A stretch of DNA of 64,000 bases from Gamsiella multidivaricata. Lineage: Eukaryota; Mortierellomycota; Mortierellomycetes; Mortierellales; Mortierellaceae. The notes beneath the pieces are model-generated. The model was not told where the DNA came from, searched no databases, and saw nothing but the letters and a program-made list of their open reading frames with translations. The first letter of the stretch is position 1. The number at the start of each line of letters is the position of its first letter. This document shows, one piece after another, positions 12,025 to 23,688 of this stretch. Both the position numbers and the translations under genes were made by a program. The stretch is taken from assembly GCF_025024155.1 (NCBI RefSeq), contig NW_026251837.1, positions 1-64,000 on the forward strand, written 5' to 3'.

Positions 12025-14412
12025 TATTGTTTGTAGTGTGATAAAGTTGAGTGGAAGTGTGAAGTGAGGTATGAGGTGCGCAGTTGTCGGAAGGTATCTC
12101 GAGTTGGAGTAAGGAGGCGGGTATTATGAGCAAATGAGTGAGTGGATGAACGAGAGGGAGGAGGAGGTAGGAAAGAAGGAAAGAAGGAAGAAAGAGTCGA
12201 AGGAGCTGGTGCTGTTGTTGTTGTTGTTGTTGCTGCTGCTGCTGCTGCTGGGCTTTGTCAATGGTCGGTTGTTGATTGCTGGTTGGTGTGTTTGTTGTCT
12301 GTTGTCGAGAACTGCCCCTCCCTCTCTTTTTATATCGCTCCAAATTGTGAGACAAGTGGGTCGATACGGAAGGAGGGGATCGGCGGGGGCAGGGTTTGTG
12401 CTTCTTTTTTGGCTCTTCCCGTCTCTGTCTTTCCCTCTCTCCTGGGCGGCCTACTATTTATTCCTACTATTCTTTCGTCACTTTGTGCTCCTTCGCTAAA
12501 TTACGATTAGCCATGATTACAAGAGGAGGTGCGTGAGAAGTTTGTTTCTCGGGAATCAGCCTGGCCTCCGCTTCTTTAAAGCCTATCCCATACTTGGCCC
12601 ATCGACCGAAGTCCTGTGCTCTCCTGCGCAGTCAGCCATACAGCAGTAGAGAGTTGTGTGCCTGAGACTATACACGCTGTGCTGTAGATCACATTCAGAT
12701 ACACATGGGGGACGCTGCTACACTGCAACCCAACTTAGGCATAGATCTGATGCCTTGCATGGGTGTCGTGTCTTGGAGTAATCATTCATGATGAGGGTTA
12801 TCTCCGGCTCTGGCTCTGGCTCTGGCTCTCCTCAAGAGAGGATGCCTGGGGCGCAACACGGCCCACATGCCTGTTATGGAAGTGACATCCGAGGTGTAGG
12901 CAAAATATTTTTTTCCTCCATTAACCATCAGTACGTGGGATGACAAAGTTGACGTTGATACTCCGCAGAATACCCAGCCTGCTCTATTTCTCTCTCTCTC
13001 TCTCTCCATTGAGGAGCCATTGCCGTCTGCTGAGTACCGCACCAGTAGTAAGAGTAGCATAAGCATGGCTCCTGACATGTCGACCCCTACGTCGATGTCA
13101 AGATAGACTATGGAATGTCATCGAAAAGGACCTTGCTGCTGTTTTATGGGACAACAACCTGGCTCGGGCGTGTGTATGTAGGCACCCAAAATGAACCTGA
13201 CCCGAAGGTGCCCTCGTTATGCATGGTTCCTTGGACATGATGAAGGCCATCCAGGTCCAACAGATCGTCATTTGAGGATCATTTGTGAGTACATTCCATT
13301 ACTATTGTCGACTGCAAGAAAGACAGAGAGAGGCTGTCAACCCTCCTTAAAACTTTACCTAATACCTTATACCATTCCCCAATCGAATCTACCAATGCAC
13401 CGATCAGCACCGTTTTTCTATCACTCTTCACTCTTCATGTACAGTGCCGTATAGCGGCCTATCCACCCTTAGCGCCAAGGTGGGTACATGCGGGTATCCG
13501 GGACACTGACAAATATCTTTCCTCAGTCCCTTCAGACACGGATCGGAAGAGCAAGCAAGCGAATGAATGGGAACCCAAATGCGGCAGACAATTTACATTT
13601 CAAAAGAGGGACACGCACCCACTCGAATTCACTTTCCCCACTGCTTCCTCCGAGCTTGCCAATCAGCCATACCCATACCCAGTCTGATTCCAGTCCAGCT
13701 CCAGAATCATGGATATATATATTTCCTGGCCAGATGCCTATCGTTTGTCATCAGTCATTAGTGTGCTTCTTCCTCCCTCATGGGTTTATACCTCTCCACA
13801 ACGCGTTGACTAGCAGAGATGCGATCAAACAAGCCTGGTCCATGTGTCCCTTATATAACCCTCAAAGAGAACCAACCTTTAATTATACATCCCATTGTCC
13901 ACTAGACTCTATCCATTATCCAACCAACTGCGGATGCAATTGAGTCCTTCTGAGCTATCTTTGCGCTAAAGCTAGGTGCACAGAGGGGGACCATCGCATC
14001 CAGGCAACACAATGCATTTGAAAGTAAGGGTGGGTTACGTTGGTCGATCTGTACCTCCTTCTTGGCTGCCCCACAGATACAAACAAACAAGATCCTCTCT
14101 CTTCCCCCCCGTTCAATTGTGTAATTTGCATACAGATTCTGCCCCTCCCACAGCACGCTGGAGAAAAAGCTCTCTTCACATGTCACTTTTTTTTTTTTCT
14201 TTCAATGGGTTCACTTTACGAAGCCAGCCAACAGTCTTTTTAGGCCCCTCCTCTCAGCACCTTTTCTACCACCTTTTCTTCCACCTTTTCTCCTCCTCCA
14301 ACTCCTTCTTCTTTTTCTTCTTCTTCTTCTTCTTCTTCTTCTTCTTCTTCTTCACTCACCCTCTCCCCTCTCTCCTCTTCCCTCTCCTCTCACCTCACCC
14401 CACTCTTTCAAC
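12025..14412. other. Long spacer, no gene seen
   Basis: About 2.4 kb between two divergent genes. It holds a GTT/GCT trinucleotide run (about 12212-12250) in the rcf2 leader and a GCTCTG run near 12805-12830, and a (CTT)n tract immediately before the carrier gene. The open frames here have no recognisable protein content. Confidence 0.5.
14303..14353 (+). repeat. (CTT)n microsatellite in carrier 5' leader
   Basis: A CTT/TTC trinucleotide run of about 50 bp, 60 bp upstream of the carrier ATG. Such a tract in a transcribed leader may vary in length between isolates. Confidence 0.85.
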
Positions 14413-15756
14413 ATGGCTTACGAACTGCCTCCGATCGGACACGCCCTCAGCGGCGGCGTTGCTGCCGCGCTCGCCAATGTCGTCATCTACCCTCTCGACA
14501 TGGCCACCACCCGCGTCCAGTCCCAATCCACCAAGGACCCGGCCTCTATCCCCCACTCTCACTCCTCGTCCGGCCGCAAGGAGCAACTCCCCATCGAATT
14601 CAAACGCCCTGAACTCCCCTCTTCCACCTCTTCGTCTTCGTCCTCAAAGACCTCTGCCCTATCTGTCTCCCCAGATGGCCGCAAAAAGACCACGACGACG
14701 ACGATCACCACGACCACCCGCACCGTCTCCTCCCTTTCTTCATCTACCTCAACATCCTCGTCGACGACCTCAAAGAAAACCCATTACACATCCGTGCCGG
14801 ACGCGCTTCGGCAGACCTACCGATCCGAGGGCTTCTCAGCCCTCTACGCCGGTCTCGGCTCCGACACCCTCGCGACCTTGACCTCGAACTTTGTCTACTT
14901 TTACGTCTACATGGCCCTCCGCCAACACAAGGAACACCGTCGTCGGTCCGGTCAACTCTCAACGATTCAGGAACTCTTCCTGGGCGCCGAAGCCGGGGTT
15001 ATTTCCAGGTTCTTCACGGCCCCGATTCATGTCGTCACCACCCGACAGCAGGTCATCGGGAAGGAGCTCTCGACAGAGAGTGGGAAGCCGATCAAGGTCT
15101 CTGCTCGCGCGATTATCAGGGATATCTATGCGCAGGATGGGATCCTCGGGTTCTGGGCCGGATATGCGCCGACGGTCATTCTGTCGATTAACCCCTCGAT
15201 CACCTATTTTTTGTTCGAGACCCTCAAGAAGTTTATCCTGGCCCGTCAAGCCCGCGCCGCCGCCGCCGTCTCTGCGGTCCCCAACGGCTCGAAATCTGCT
15301 CTTGTGGCGGCTGCATCGTTGAGTTCACTCCAGATCTTTTTCATCTCCGCATGCTCAAAAGCCATCGCCTCCTTTTTGACCTACCCGCTCATCCTCACAA
15401 AGACAAAGCTTCAGACCAAATCCGAAGATGCCAACGATGGCGACAACAACAACAACAACAACAACAACGCGGACGAGGAATCTCTTATCGGAACCGACTC
15501 TGCTTCTGTAGCAGCTTCAGGAACAGCATCGTCATCACAGGGGAAGACAAAGGGATTCGACGGCATCTCAGATGTGATCAGGACCGTGGTGAAGGACAAG
15601 GGCATCAAGGGTCTCTACACCGGATGCCAGGGCCAAGTCGTCAAGGGCTTCTTTTCCTTCGGTCTCATGTACATGATCAAGGACCGTGTCGTCGCCTGGA
15701 TGCTCACACTCTTCCTCGCCCTCCACAACATGCGCAACCGTGTCACTTCGGCGTAA
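14413..15756 (+). CDS. Peroxisomal adenine nucleotide carrier (PMP34/PMP47/Ant1 type)
   Basis: Mitochondrial-carrier-family protein that exchanges ATP/AMP, and perhaps CoA-type cofactors, across the peroxisomal membrane. Single exon, 447 aa. Three carrier repeats are visible: signature 1 YPLDMATTRVQ at P27, signature 2 in the altered form FTAPIHVVTTRQQ, signature 3 YPLILTKTKLQ. Each is followed by the usual EG/DG...LGFWAG or GLYTG element (SEGFSALYAGL, QDGILGFWAGY, DKGIKGLYTGC). It opens HALSGGVAAALANVVIYPLD, as in SLC25A17. It is much longer than the usual ~310 aa: Ser/Thr-rich insert at ~40-115 in the first matrix loop and an Asn/Asp/Ser-rich insert after signature 3 (NNNNNNNNADEE). Together with the nearby SKL-tagged acyl-CoA dehydrogenase it suggests peroxisomal fatty-acid activation. 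Confidence 0.88.
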   Translation: MAYELPPIGHALSGGVAAALANVVIYPLDMATTRVQSQSTKDPASIPHSHSSSGRKEQLPIEFKRPELPSSTSSSSSSKTSALSVSPDGRKKTTTTTITTTTRTVSSLSSSTSTSSSTTSKKTHYTSVPDALRQTYRSEGFSALYAGLGSDTLATLTSNFVYFYVYMALRQHKEHRRRSGQLSTIQELFLGAEAGVISRFFTAPIHVVTTRQQVIGKELSTESGKPIKVSARAIIRDIYAQDGILGFWAGYAPTVILSINPSITYFLFETLKKFILARQARAAAAVSAVPNGSKSALVAAASLSSLQIFFISACSKAIASFLTYPLILTKTKLQTKSEDANDGDNNNNNNNNADEESLIGTDSASVAASGTASSSQGKTKGFDGISDVIRTVVKDKGIKGLYTGCQGQVVKGFFSFGLMYMIKDRVVAWMLTLFLALHNMRNRVTSA

Positions 15757-16004
15757 AGTCTTTTTTCTTTTCTTTTTTTTTTCGACAAAAGACTTTGTAC
15801 CCCCAACACCCTCCCAGCCGCTTTACGCCAACCCAAACCATGCAACATAGACTATAATAAAGAGACAAATTACAGCAGGCAGAAGCAACATGTTTGGTGA
15901 AACACAATCTAATGACTAAATAGCATAGAGAAAAAACAGAGCATGAAATACAAGTCTACGAAACCAAAAGTGCTTCGCCCAAACTAATCCCCTTCTTTTC
16001 AGTC

Positions 16005-19000
16005 TCAGCTTCCTTCGGTCTCCACCTTGCTCTCGCTATCCTTGCCGCCTTCGCTCTCGCCATCAACACCTTCGGTCCTCTCAGTCGTCGCCGCGCCCAA
16101 CGGATTTACCTGTGCCTCCGCCTCTGCCTCTGTCTTCATAGGCGACGAAGGCGCCGAGATCTCCAAAAATGGCGAGTACATCTCTGCAGGTGTCGACGAC
16201 CGCGTCGGCGTCATCGTCGATCCTCGCAACGCTGCTGTCGACCCTACTGGCAAAGACTGTCCCCCACTCCCACTCCCACTCCTGGATCCCGAAACCGGAC
16301 TCGCATTCGACTCTAGTGCCTCCTGCAGCTCCTTTTCAATTTCATTCTGACTCTCCTGATTTGACATGCCATCTTTATCACGACTGCTGCCTCTGGTCAA
16401 TGTTGGCGAGATCACTATCGGTACTGTTGGGATCGGTGCTACAATCGGTACTGTCGAAGTCTCAGAACTTGCTCCTACCAGATCTGCTAAACTCGACGTC
16501 CCCGACGTTGAGGTCGACGCTGACGCACTCTTTGACGCTGTAGGGGATTTGGGTGACATGGGTGACAACGGTGACCTGGGTGACAGCGGTGACTTTGGCG
16601 GCACGTACACATAAACCCCTTGCTCCGGGCTATTCCTCGGTTTCGTTTCCGTCTTGATCGTCGTCGTCTGCTTCGCCGAAGGGATCACAAACGTCTCTGC
16701 TGTCGCCCTAGCTCTTTCTTGCATAATTCTCTTCTTCCGCTCATGCTGATGAATCCGTTGCTGGTATTGCTCCTCCGCGTCGCGCTGCGCCTCCAGCAGC
16801 TCCTTCTTCTTCGCCTGAAAGAAACTCGACACATTTGAAAACATCCCTGCTGCCCTCTGCCCCAATGCCGCCGTTGCCGCCGCTGTCGCTGCTGTCGCCG
16901 GGCCTAGCGTCGAGCTCAGTGTAGACGCCGAAGATCCTGATCCTGTTGTCAAACTCGAGCCTGGTCGTGAAGACCCTGACGGCTGCTGTTGATAGGCAGA
17001 AGGCGGCCGTGGCGAGGACGTTTGCGATTTCGGTGGCACAATCGCGTCGTCTAGGTCATCCTCAGCTGTCGGCTCTAAATCCGGAAATATTCTCGATGCA
17101 GGGCGTTGGATCGGATTGGTCGACGTGCCCTGGATAATCCCCTTCCCATCTGAAGGAGTCCCCTCTCTGGACCGAGGTGTGTACAATGCTGGTTCGTAGG
17201 ATGATGCTGCGGGTCCCAATCCTTCTTCTGGCTGCAGTTTCTCGAATTCCTGCCACACAGTGTCAAAGACATTCGAAAGTCGTTCTCTGCTCGTCGTCAT
17301 CGCTCTCGAAAACGACTGCTTCAAAGGCTGCAAGTTCTTGTCGATCCTCATATCCTTCAACTGACTATTATTGTCATCCACGGGATAAATCAGGTCAGAC
17401 ACCCATCGAAAAGCACTAGCAAAGATATAATACCAGACAATCGCGAAATCGCTTACTTTGCTAACCGCCGTTGAACGTGGGCCAAAGAAAAGTTGCCCTG
17501 ACATGGATGCCCTGGCGCGACGATCTCATTGAGCAGCTCCCAATCAACATAGTCGTTCCAAAGCTGGTAATTTGGTGTTTGTTGCCAAGCCTTAATAAAA
17601 TAACTTCCATAGTCCGATGTCAGGTCCCTATCTTACAGGTCGAAATAAAAAATGCGTTAAATCTCGGCGCAACGACTCCCAGTAAAGTCGCTTCAAGCAA
17701 AAGGCCGCGATTATAAAGACATCCTGCTCCCCTACCGGTTGCGCTCCCGATGCCCTCGATAGAATCATCAACTTGCGTATACTGTGAATGCTTTACACTT
17801 GACAACAGCGTCAAGAGATACTCTTCGAACTTTGCACGCAAATAGTCATCACTACCCGTGTATTCCGTTTGTGCTATTCAGTTCCATACACATATCAGAC
17901 AAAGTAAGGTCAGGCCGACTCGCTTCAAGAATATTCTACCGAGTGGTCACATATATGATTGAACACTCACCATCATTAACGCCGTTGTCATTAACAGCCT
18001 CGATAATTTCGTCCATCCACCGCCGATCTGCTGAAGTCAAGCTGAGAACGCTCGACAGTGAATCCTGTAAAAATTCGACTGTCCCTGGCTCGGTCTAAAC
18101 ATAAAAATATCTCATGATGGGTTAACAAGACGCAAACCTTGGAAAATTCCATGCCTTGCTAGCTTGCGATCTGGCAATGGCCCTGCTTACATTCACAATA
18201 ACGTCCGTTGCACAATCGCGATTATGTAAGAAAATGGCATTGGTTGTTCCGATGATATAGCTCCGTGTCTGAGAGTCCTGCAGGATATCGATCTGCTGAA
18301 GCGGCAGATATGGCTGAAAGAACGATCCCTATGTTTCCCAAAGCAAACGAAAATTACCAGTGCGTTAACAGAGCAGGGTCTTGCAGAATCCTGCAAGTAA
18401 TTCTACTTTCAAAAATGAAGCCTCACCTCGCCAAAAATATGAAGAGGAAACCCCAGATATTTGAAAAGCGCCTGCTTATCCGTCGACTGTGCCGGTGTCT
18501 TTGACATGCTCTGCATATACAGTTCCTGCGAGTCCAGCAGCGGCGATCCTGCGTCCTGCAAACTCTTCAACAATCCTGGAATCAGTGAGATCAGCGAGTA
18601 TTGATACGTGCACAGTGTCTCGACTGGATATCCAAAGAAAATGACCTATTGTTTTACCATGGTGTGATGAACAGCCATTGTCAGCAATCAGGGCAATTGA
18701 CACAGATCACCGCTTGAGAGAAGAAAAAAAACCTGACGATCCCTGTAACCACGCACGCACCCTTTTCTCCAACAAAAGTAGTTTTAAGAGAACCAGGACT
18801 TTGTACTTGAATTTTTTGACCAGCTCACGAAGAGACGTGCCTAGCAGGACGAAGAATCATTAAGTATGATCAGTCAACGGCCAGAAGCGCCCTGAAAAAA
18901 AAGTAAACAGTTGAAGACAAAGTTTGATCCACAACACCAGCTCTTACCCATCATGAATGCAGAATCTGGTATGCTCTCCGAGACGGTCGCATCTAGACTT

Positions 19001-19983
19001 TCGTAGAATTGCTAAAAAAAAAACCAGTGGACATATCATTCGTCGGTCAATAAATTATCTCTAGTAGTAATCAACAAAAAAAAAAAAAAAAAAAAAAAAG
19101 CGACGCAACATAATAACTATCGCCACGCAGATGAATACTTACTGCAAGGATATCCGTCTGTGTAAAGTCCTTCTGACCAAACCACGCGGCCGTGACGACC
19201 GCCAACCTCTGCCGCAGGACTCCAAATATAGGCTATGCATGTACGTAAAGGAATGGTCACACAAAGCGTTAGCATTAACATCACATTGACTGTCCACGCT
19301 TGTTTCGTAACTTGGTTGCATGGGCCTCCCTCAGCCCTCTGCAAAAAAGACAACAAATCGACTTTGTTACCTGCGTTGCAAGTACGACGACAGCCTTCTG
19401 GACAGAACTTCGAGTGACATCATCAGTCTTGACCATCAAGTCCTTTGTCAAGATCTGTCGGTTACAGGATATCCCGAACAATGTCTTTGAGGCGTCTTTG
19501 CGGCCCTTGACAGGAGGTAGGTGAAAGTACGTGAAATCCTCGTCGCTTTGATGGCTCCCGTCTAATCATGTCATGAATATCGTTGAAGTAAAAAAAATGA
19601 AGTGAGAAATTAATGGCTGTGAGTACTGACAACAGGGTTCTAGGTTACTGGAGATCAATTCATCAAGGGATCATCAAGGATGGGATACCTGGGAGGGCCA
19701 GAAATGGCAGCAGAGACCATTCTTCAGGCACGTCTAACCGCATAAGTGAAGTCTGAACAGTCTGACTGGGAAAGGGCGGGAAGGCGTATTCGACAATGGG
19801 GCCATGGGCATGGTGACTATTAAGAGTTCCAGTTCAAAGAGTGTGTTATGTTTCCTGTAAGTTGCGTCCGTGCCAAGAGAGCCAAGGGAAAAGCACGTTT
19901 TGTTGGGTGAGCATGGTTTGCTTGCAACCGGGAGGGGAGGAGACGTACAAACCCACGACAATTATATGCAGTATCACGCCCAT
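16005..19983 (-). CDS. AVL9 late secretory pathway protein (DENN-related)
   Basis: Exocytic transport protein of the AVL9/DENN superfamily acting late in Golgi-to-surface traffic. Twelve exons: 19983-19949, 19816-19689, 19561-19371, 19232-19143, 19011-18948, 18840-18761, 18645-18427, 18328-18191, 18094-17971, 17873-17736, 17631-17457, 17364-16005, total 2742 nt, 913 aa in one frame. Conserved text: VVGFHHAHGPIVEYAFPP, PEEWSLLPFLALPDGSH, FGISCNRQI, DVTRSSVQKAVVVL, KYKVLVLLKLLLLEKR, SLISLIPGLL, QPYLPLQQIDIL, SYIIGTTNAIF, PCQGNFSLAHVQRRL. These follow human AVL9 from N- to C-terminus. The last ~400 residues are Ser/Pro-rich, probably disordered, with a helical patch QAKKKELLEAQRDAEEQY. The gene shares a 320-bp divergent promoter with the RCC1-repeat gene. 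Confidence 0.93.
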
Positions 19984-20303
19984 CTCTGCCTGGCTGTTGA
20001 GAAGGACGATGGTGGGGGATGAAGAAAGGGGGCGGGATTAAGTCGCGACGGAGGAGATGTAAAGGGGGGATGAATGGCGGAGTGGGAGTAAAGAGGGTGT
20101 GATTACCCATGGGCGCAGAAGAAGGAAAAAGAGGTGGAACTTTAGGGGTACAACATTCTAATGACATTCCATATTTGGTCATTGTGGGGGGGGAAGATCC
20201 AGATCACTTCAGGAACAGGAGCCAAAGAGGAACCGGCATCACACCCAACCACCAATACACCAGCACTTACACGTAAACAGCCAAGGAAGAAAGCAAAAAC
20301 GCA
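19984..20303. promoter_or_regulatory. Divergent promoter between AVL9 and the RCC1-repeat gene
   Basis: 320 bp between two divergent ATGs. It contains purine-rich blocks (GGGGGGGAAGATCC near 20185) and no clear TATA box. Confidence 0.55.
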
Positions 20304-22552
20304 ATGTTCATTGCTCATGCAGCCAAGGCACACGCACGGAGGGGCGTACTCGCCCAAGGAACACGATCTGCATTCACACCCTTACTTCGGCCCATGGGTG
20401 CGCGGTCACAGCTGATCCAGACCCGCCCATTCCTCTCCTGGCTATTCAATCCGAAGGAAGATCCCATCACGCCGAAAAAGCTTTCGCCACTCGTGCTGGA
20501 TGAATCTGGACAGAGGTTGATTTTCTGGGACTCGACTTACACCACACCGCTTGTGAAACCAGAATTCAGCGGTAACGAACCAAAGAGCCAAGTAATCTGC
20601 ATTAACGTCGTTAGGCATCTTGCGAGATACTCATATCGCTTCCTCAATAACGAATATGTGGACTTGTAGGCAGAGTGGTCTCGTCATTAAGTACAGGAGT
20701 ACGTTCGTCGATCTGGGATGTCTTGTCGTGTTACTATCTCCATTCGATATGAACACAAACTAATCTGGGTTAATCTGGCAGATTGCTCATAGCTGCGCTA
20801 TCGTCGACGGCAACATCCATGTCTGGGGGTCCAACTACTACAGTCAGGTACTTTTTGAATGGATGTCCAGATCGAAGTTTCTTTCCACCAAGGCACCAAC
20901 AGGAATGCAAAGTACTAAAAAGACATCTCTCCGCTGTTGATACAGGTTGGACTCACAACAGAATCATTTCACGACGACGACTCGGACGATATAACGGATG
21001 TTCATTTTGTGAACCAATTGGCGAACGAAGTGATCGTCCAGGTTGCTTCAGGTATCTTTGTTGCTGTGCGGAGCAAACCCTCTCGCCCTCTATTCCCTCT
21101 GCATAGTGGAAGATCTGTGGCCATGAACCAAATCATTCCATTCAATTGACACTTCTTATTTTGTGTTTGACTACACTCGACGACGCAAAAATCAACTAGG
21201 CAGTTTCCATAACCTGGCACTCTCGAAGACAGGAAAGCTCTGGTCATGGGGATCTGGGTGCCTTGGCCGTGGTGACGAAGTTTATGACTCTCTTCCTCAA
21301 CCCGTCGAGTTCTTTCACGCGCTCGGTCGCGACATCAAACAAATCTTTGCAGCAGGGTAGGTCAATTCTTTACTGTTTCCACAAACGTCCATTTTGATAT
21401 CCTACAATCTTAAAGCACATTAATGCATGCGCTTCCTCCCTAATCTTCATCTGACTCTTACGAAACCAAATAGGAACTACTCCATGGCGCTCGCAAGACC
21501 CAAGGACGGGAACGATGACGAACTCTACATCTGGGGCTATATTCCCTTTGGCGAGAAAAACGAGGACGGCGAGGTTATCCCTGTGATGCGAAAGAGTCTC
21601 CGTCCACTCCTGGTCTCTTCCGTCCTGGGCTACGATATCTCTCATGTCGCTTGCAGTCCCTGGCACTTTACAGTCGCTGCAACGCCTGTCTCGAAATCTT
21701 CGTCATCGACATCATCAGCCAACGACGTGGAGCGCGAGCAGCCCCTATTGATGACTTTTGGAACGTATAGTGAGGCCATGCCGCTAGAGAAGCCATACAG
21801 TCCGTTTTATGCGGACATCCCCCCGGAAGATGAGTTTTATTATGTGGAACCGTGGCGGACATTCCATCCCGTACCGTCGACCTCGGACCTCGTTATCAAA
21901 AAGATGGCAGCCTCAAAAGGTAAGCCAATGCGGTATTCTCTGACCGTGTCGTCCTTTTGCTTGTGACATCGCGATTGCTTCTTCTTTCCTATCAGGAGAT
22001 TAACAGGTTAACTTGGATTATCTGCCAGGCTGCGATATTCTGTTGATGGAGAACGGGAGTATTGGAGTAAGTGACCATGAAGACCATGTCGCACGATTGA
22101 TCCATCATCCTCTAGACGTCTCGATCGTCGACGTCGCAGGAGGATCGTCCGAGGTGATCGCGGTCTCATCCGAAGGCCAAGTCCTCTCCTGGTCCGAGCC
22201 CTCTTCCTCTACCGCCTCACCAGACGATGGCTCTTCGTCGAACCCCAGGACAACGACGACGACAACCACAACCACAACCACGGCCTCTAAAATGGCCGAC
22301 GACAGCTTACGTGCGCGATTCAATCTCAAGCACATGAGCCCGTCGGCTCTACATCCGCTTCTGGGTTTGACCAAGGACGAGAAACGGGCCGAGACCGAAG
22401 TCCTGGAGTTTTTTGATTCCCAGCTACGGACACAAGAGCAGAAGAAGCCCGTGCGGCTGGTCGAGGCTTTGTTTGAGTCCTCGAGATTAATCGTCCAGAA
22501 ACCGGGCTTGTCGAAATGCGTGGCGGAATATGACAGATTCACTGTCTGCTGA
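20304..22552 (+). CDS. RCC1-repeat mitochondrial protein, Fmp25-like
   Basis: Seven exons: 20304-20571, 20670-20698 (29 nt), 20782-20847, 20946-21051, 21200-21356, 21474-21919, 22029-22552, total 1596 nt, 531 aa. The N-terminus is basic and free of acids (MFIAHAAKAHARRG), as in a mitochondrial presequence. RCC1 (beta-propeller) blades are seen as STGIAHSCAIVDGNIHVWG, GSFHNLALSKTGKLWSWG, GNYSMALARPKDG...LYIWGY and SEVIAVSSEGQVLSW. Yeast Fmp25, the closest family I can name, is an inner-membrane protein needed for bc1 complex assembly. The last intron passes over two nearer AG sites and must use CTGCCAG|GC to keep the frame. A Thr run and coiled C-terminal helix (KRAETEVLEFFDSQLRTQ) follow. Function by family only. 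Confidence 0.78.
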
Positions 22553-23256
22553 ATTAAAGAAAGGGTCGTTGGCGGGAAGAGGGAGCACTCCCTCGAAGAG
22601 ATCTGTCTGTATAACAAATTATAAAATTGGAAAACAAAGATCTTGCGAACCTTTCGGGCGTAGACTATATATCTGATATCAGAAGAGCACCGCATCGCTT
22701 AAATAGCGGCTCCCAAACGAATGCTCCTGGCTTCCAGGCATTTATTCAGACTTGTCAGTATCTAGTCCGACCTATGGCTCACTGGCGGACTGCATCCATG
22801 GACAATATGTCTTATCAGTCGTAGTTTGCCTCTTGAAAGGCTCAAAAACCTGTCGAAGACTCTCTCTTGACCTTCCCTTGTCCCCCCCCTCCTTCCTGTT
22901 GAGTCCTCTTCCTGCTGAACCCTCCTTTCTCTTGAGCCCCCCGGTTTTACAAATGACCTCGATCTTATCTAACATGCCTACTGTTACACCTCTCCTGGTA
23001 CCGCGCTTGTGTTACTCTGATAGATTTAATACAACGGAGCTGTTTATGTTTTTTGGTTATGTGTGAGCCAAAATGCAAGCACTGCTGCAAAAAAAAAAAA
23101 AAAATACAGGAACCATAGACTAGTAATAATGGATGGTACTCCTTCCAGCGCTTCCTTTAATGAGCCCTTTCGTTTATTACATGATGCGATAGTCCATTGA
23201 ATAGTCTATGCCGTTTGCAATTGCTGAGCTATAGACTATGGGCTGCGCTACTGAGC

Positions 23257-23289
<33 letters not shown>

Positions 23290-23688
23290 TCCGTTTGGGA
23301 CTTTATTTTTCCTTCCCTCACGCGTAGTTCTCTCATTGATGATCGCATGGGGATTATTGAAGTATGCTACATAATAAGAAAACAATAATGATAATCTAAC
23401 GTCTAGCGTACATAAAGTCTTTTGCGTGCCGCAGGACCTAATGTTGGTGCTTTGGTCGGGCAAGTTTTTTTTTTTTCTTTTTATTGTTCGTAAAATTGTG
23501 CCTTTTTTCTAGTTTCTGCGTGTGGGGACATTCACGTATTAGGTGTAGTACAATATATAGAGGTAGATCTGTCTTCCTTGTTTTCTTGCTCTCCTTTTGC
23601 TGCTCTCACGGTCGATCATGCTGAGTGTAGGTGGTGGTGATGGTAACGGTGGTGTTTCCTATGGGAATTTTCAACCTGCAAAAATCCT
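22553..23688. other. Convergent spacer, no gene seen
   Basis: 1.1 kb between two gene ends. A runs at about 23089-23104 and 23259-23287; the rest shows no coding content. Confidence 0.5.

Noticed and set aside
13488..13943. 151-codon plus-strand open frame
   Set aside because: No similarity or codon signature; within spacer upstream of the carrier gene.
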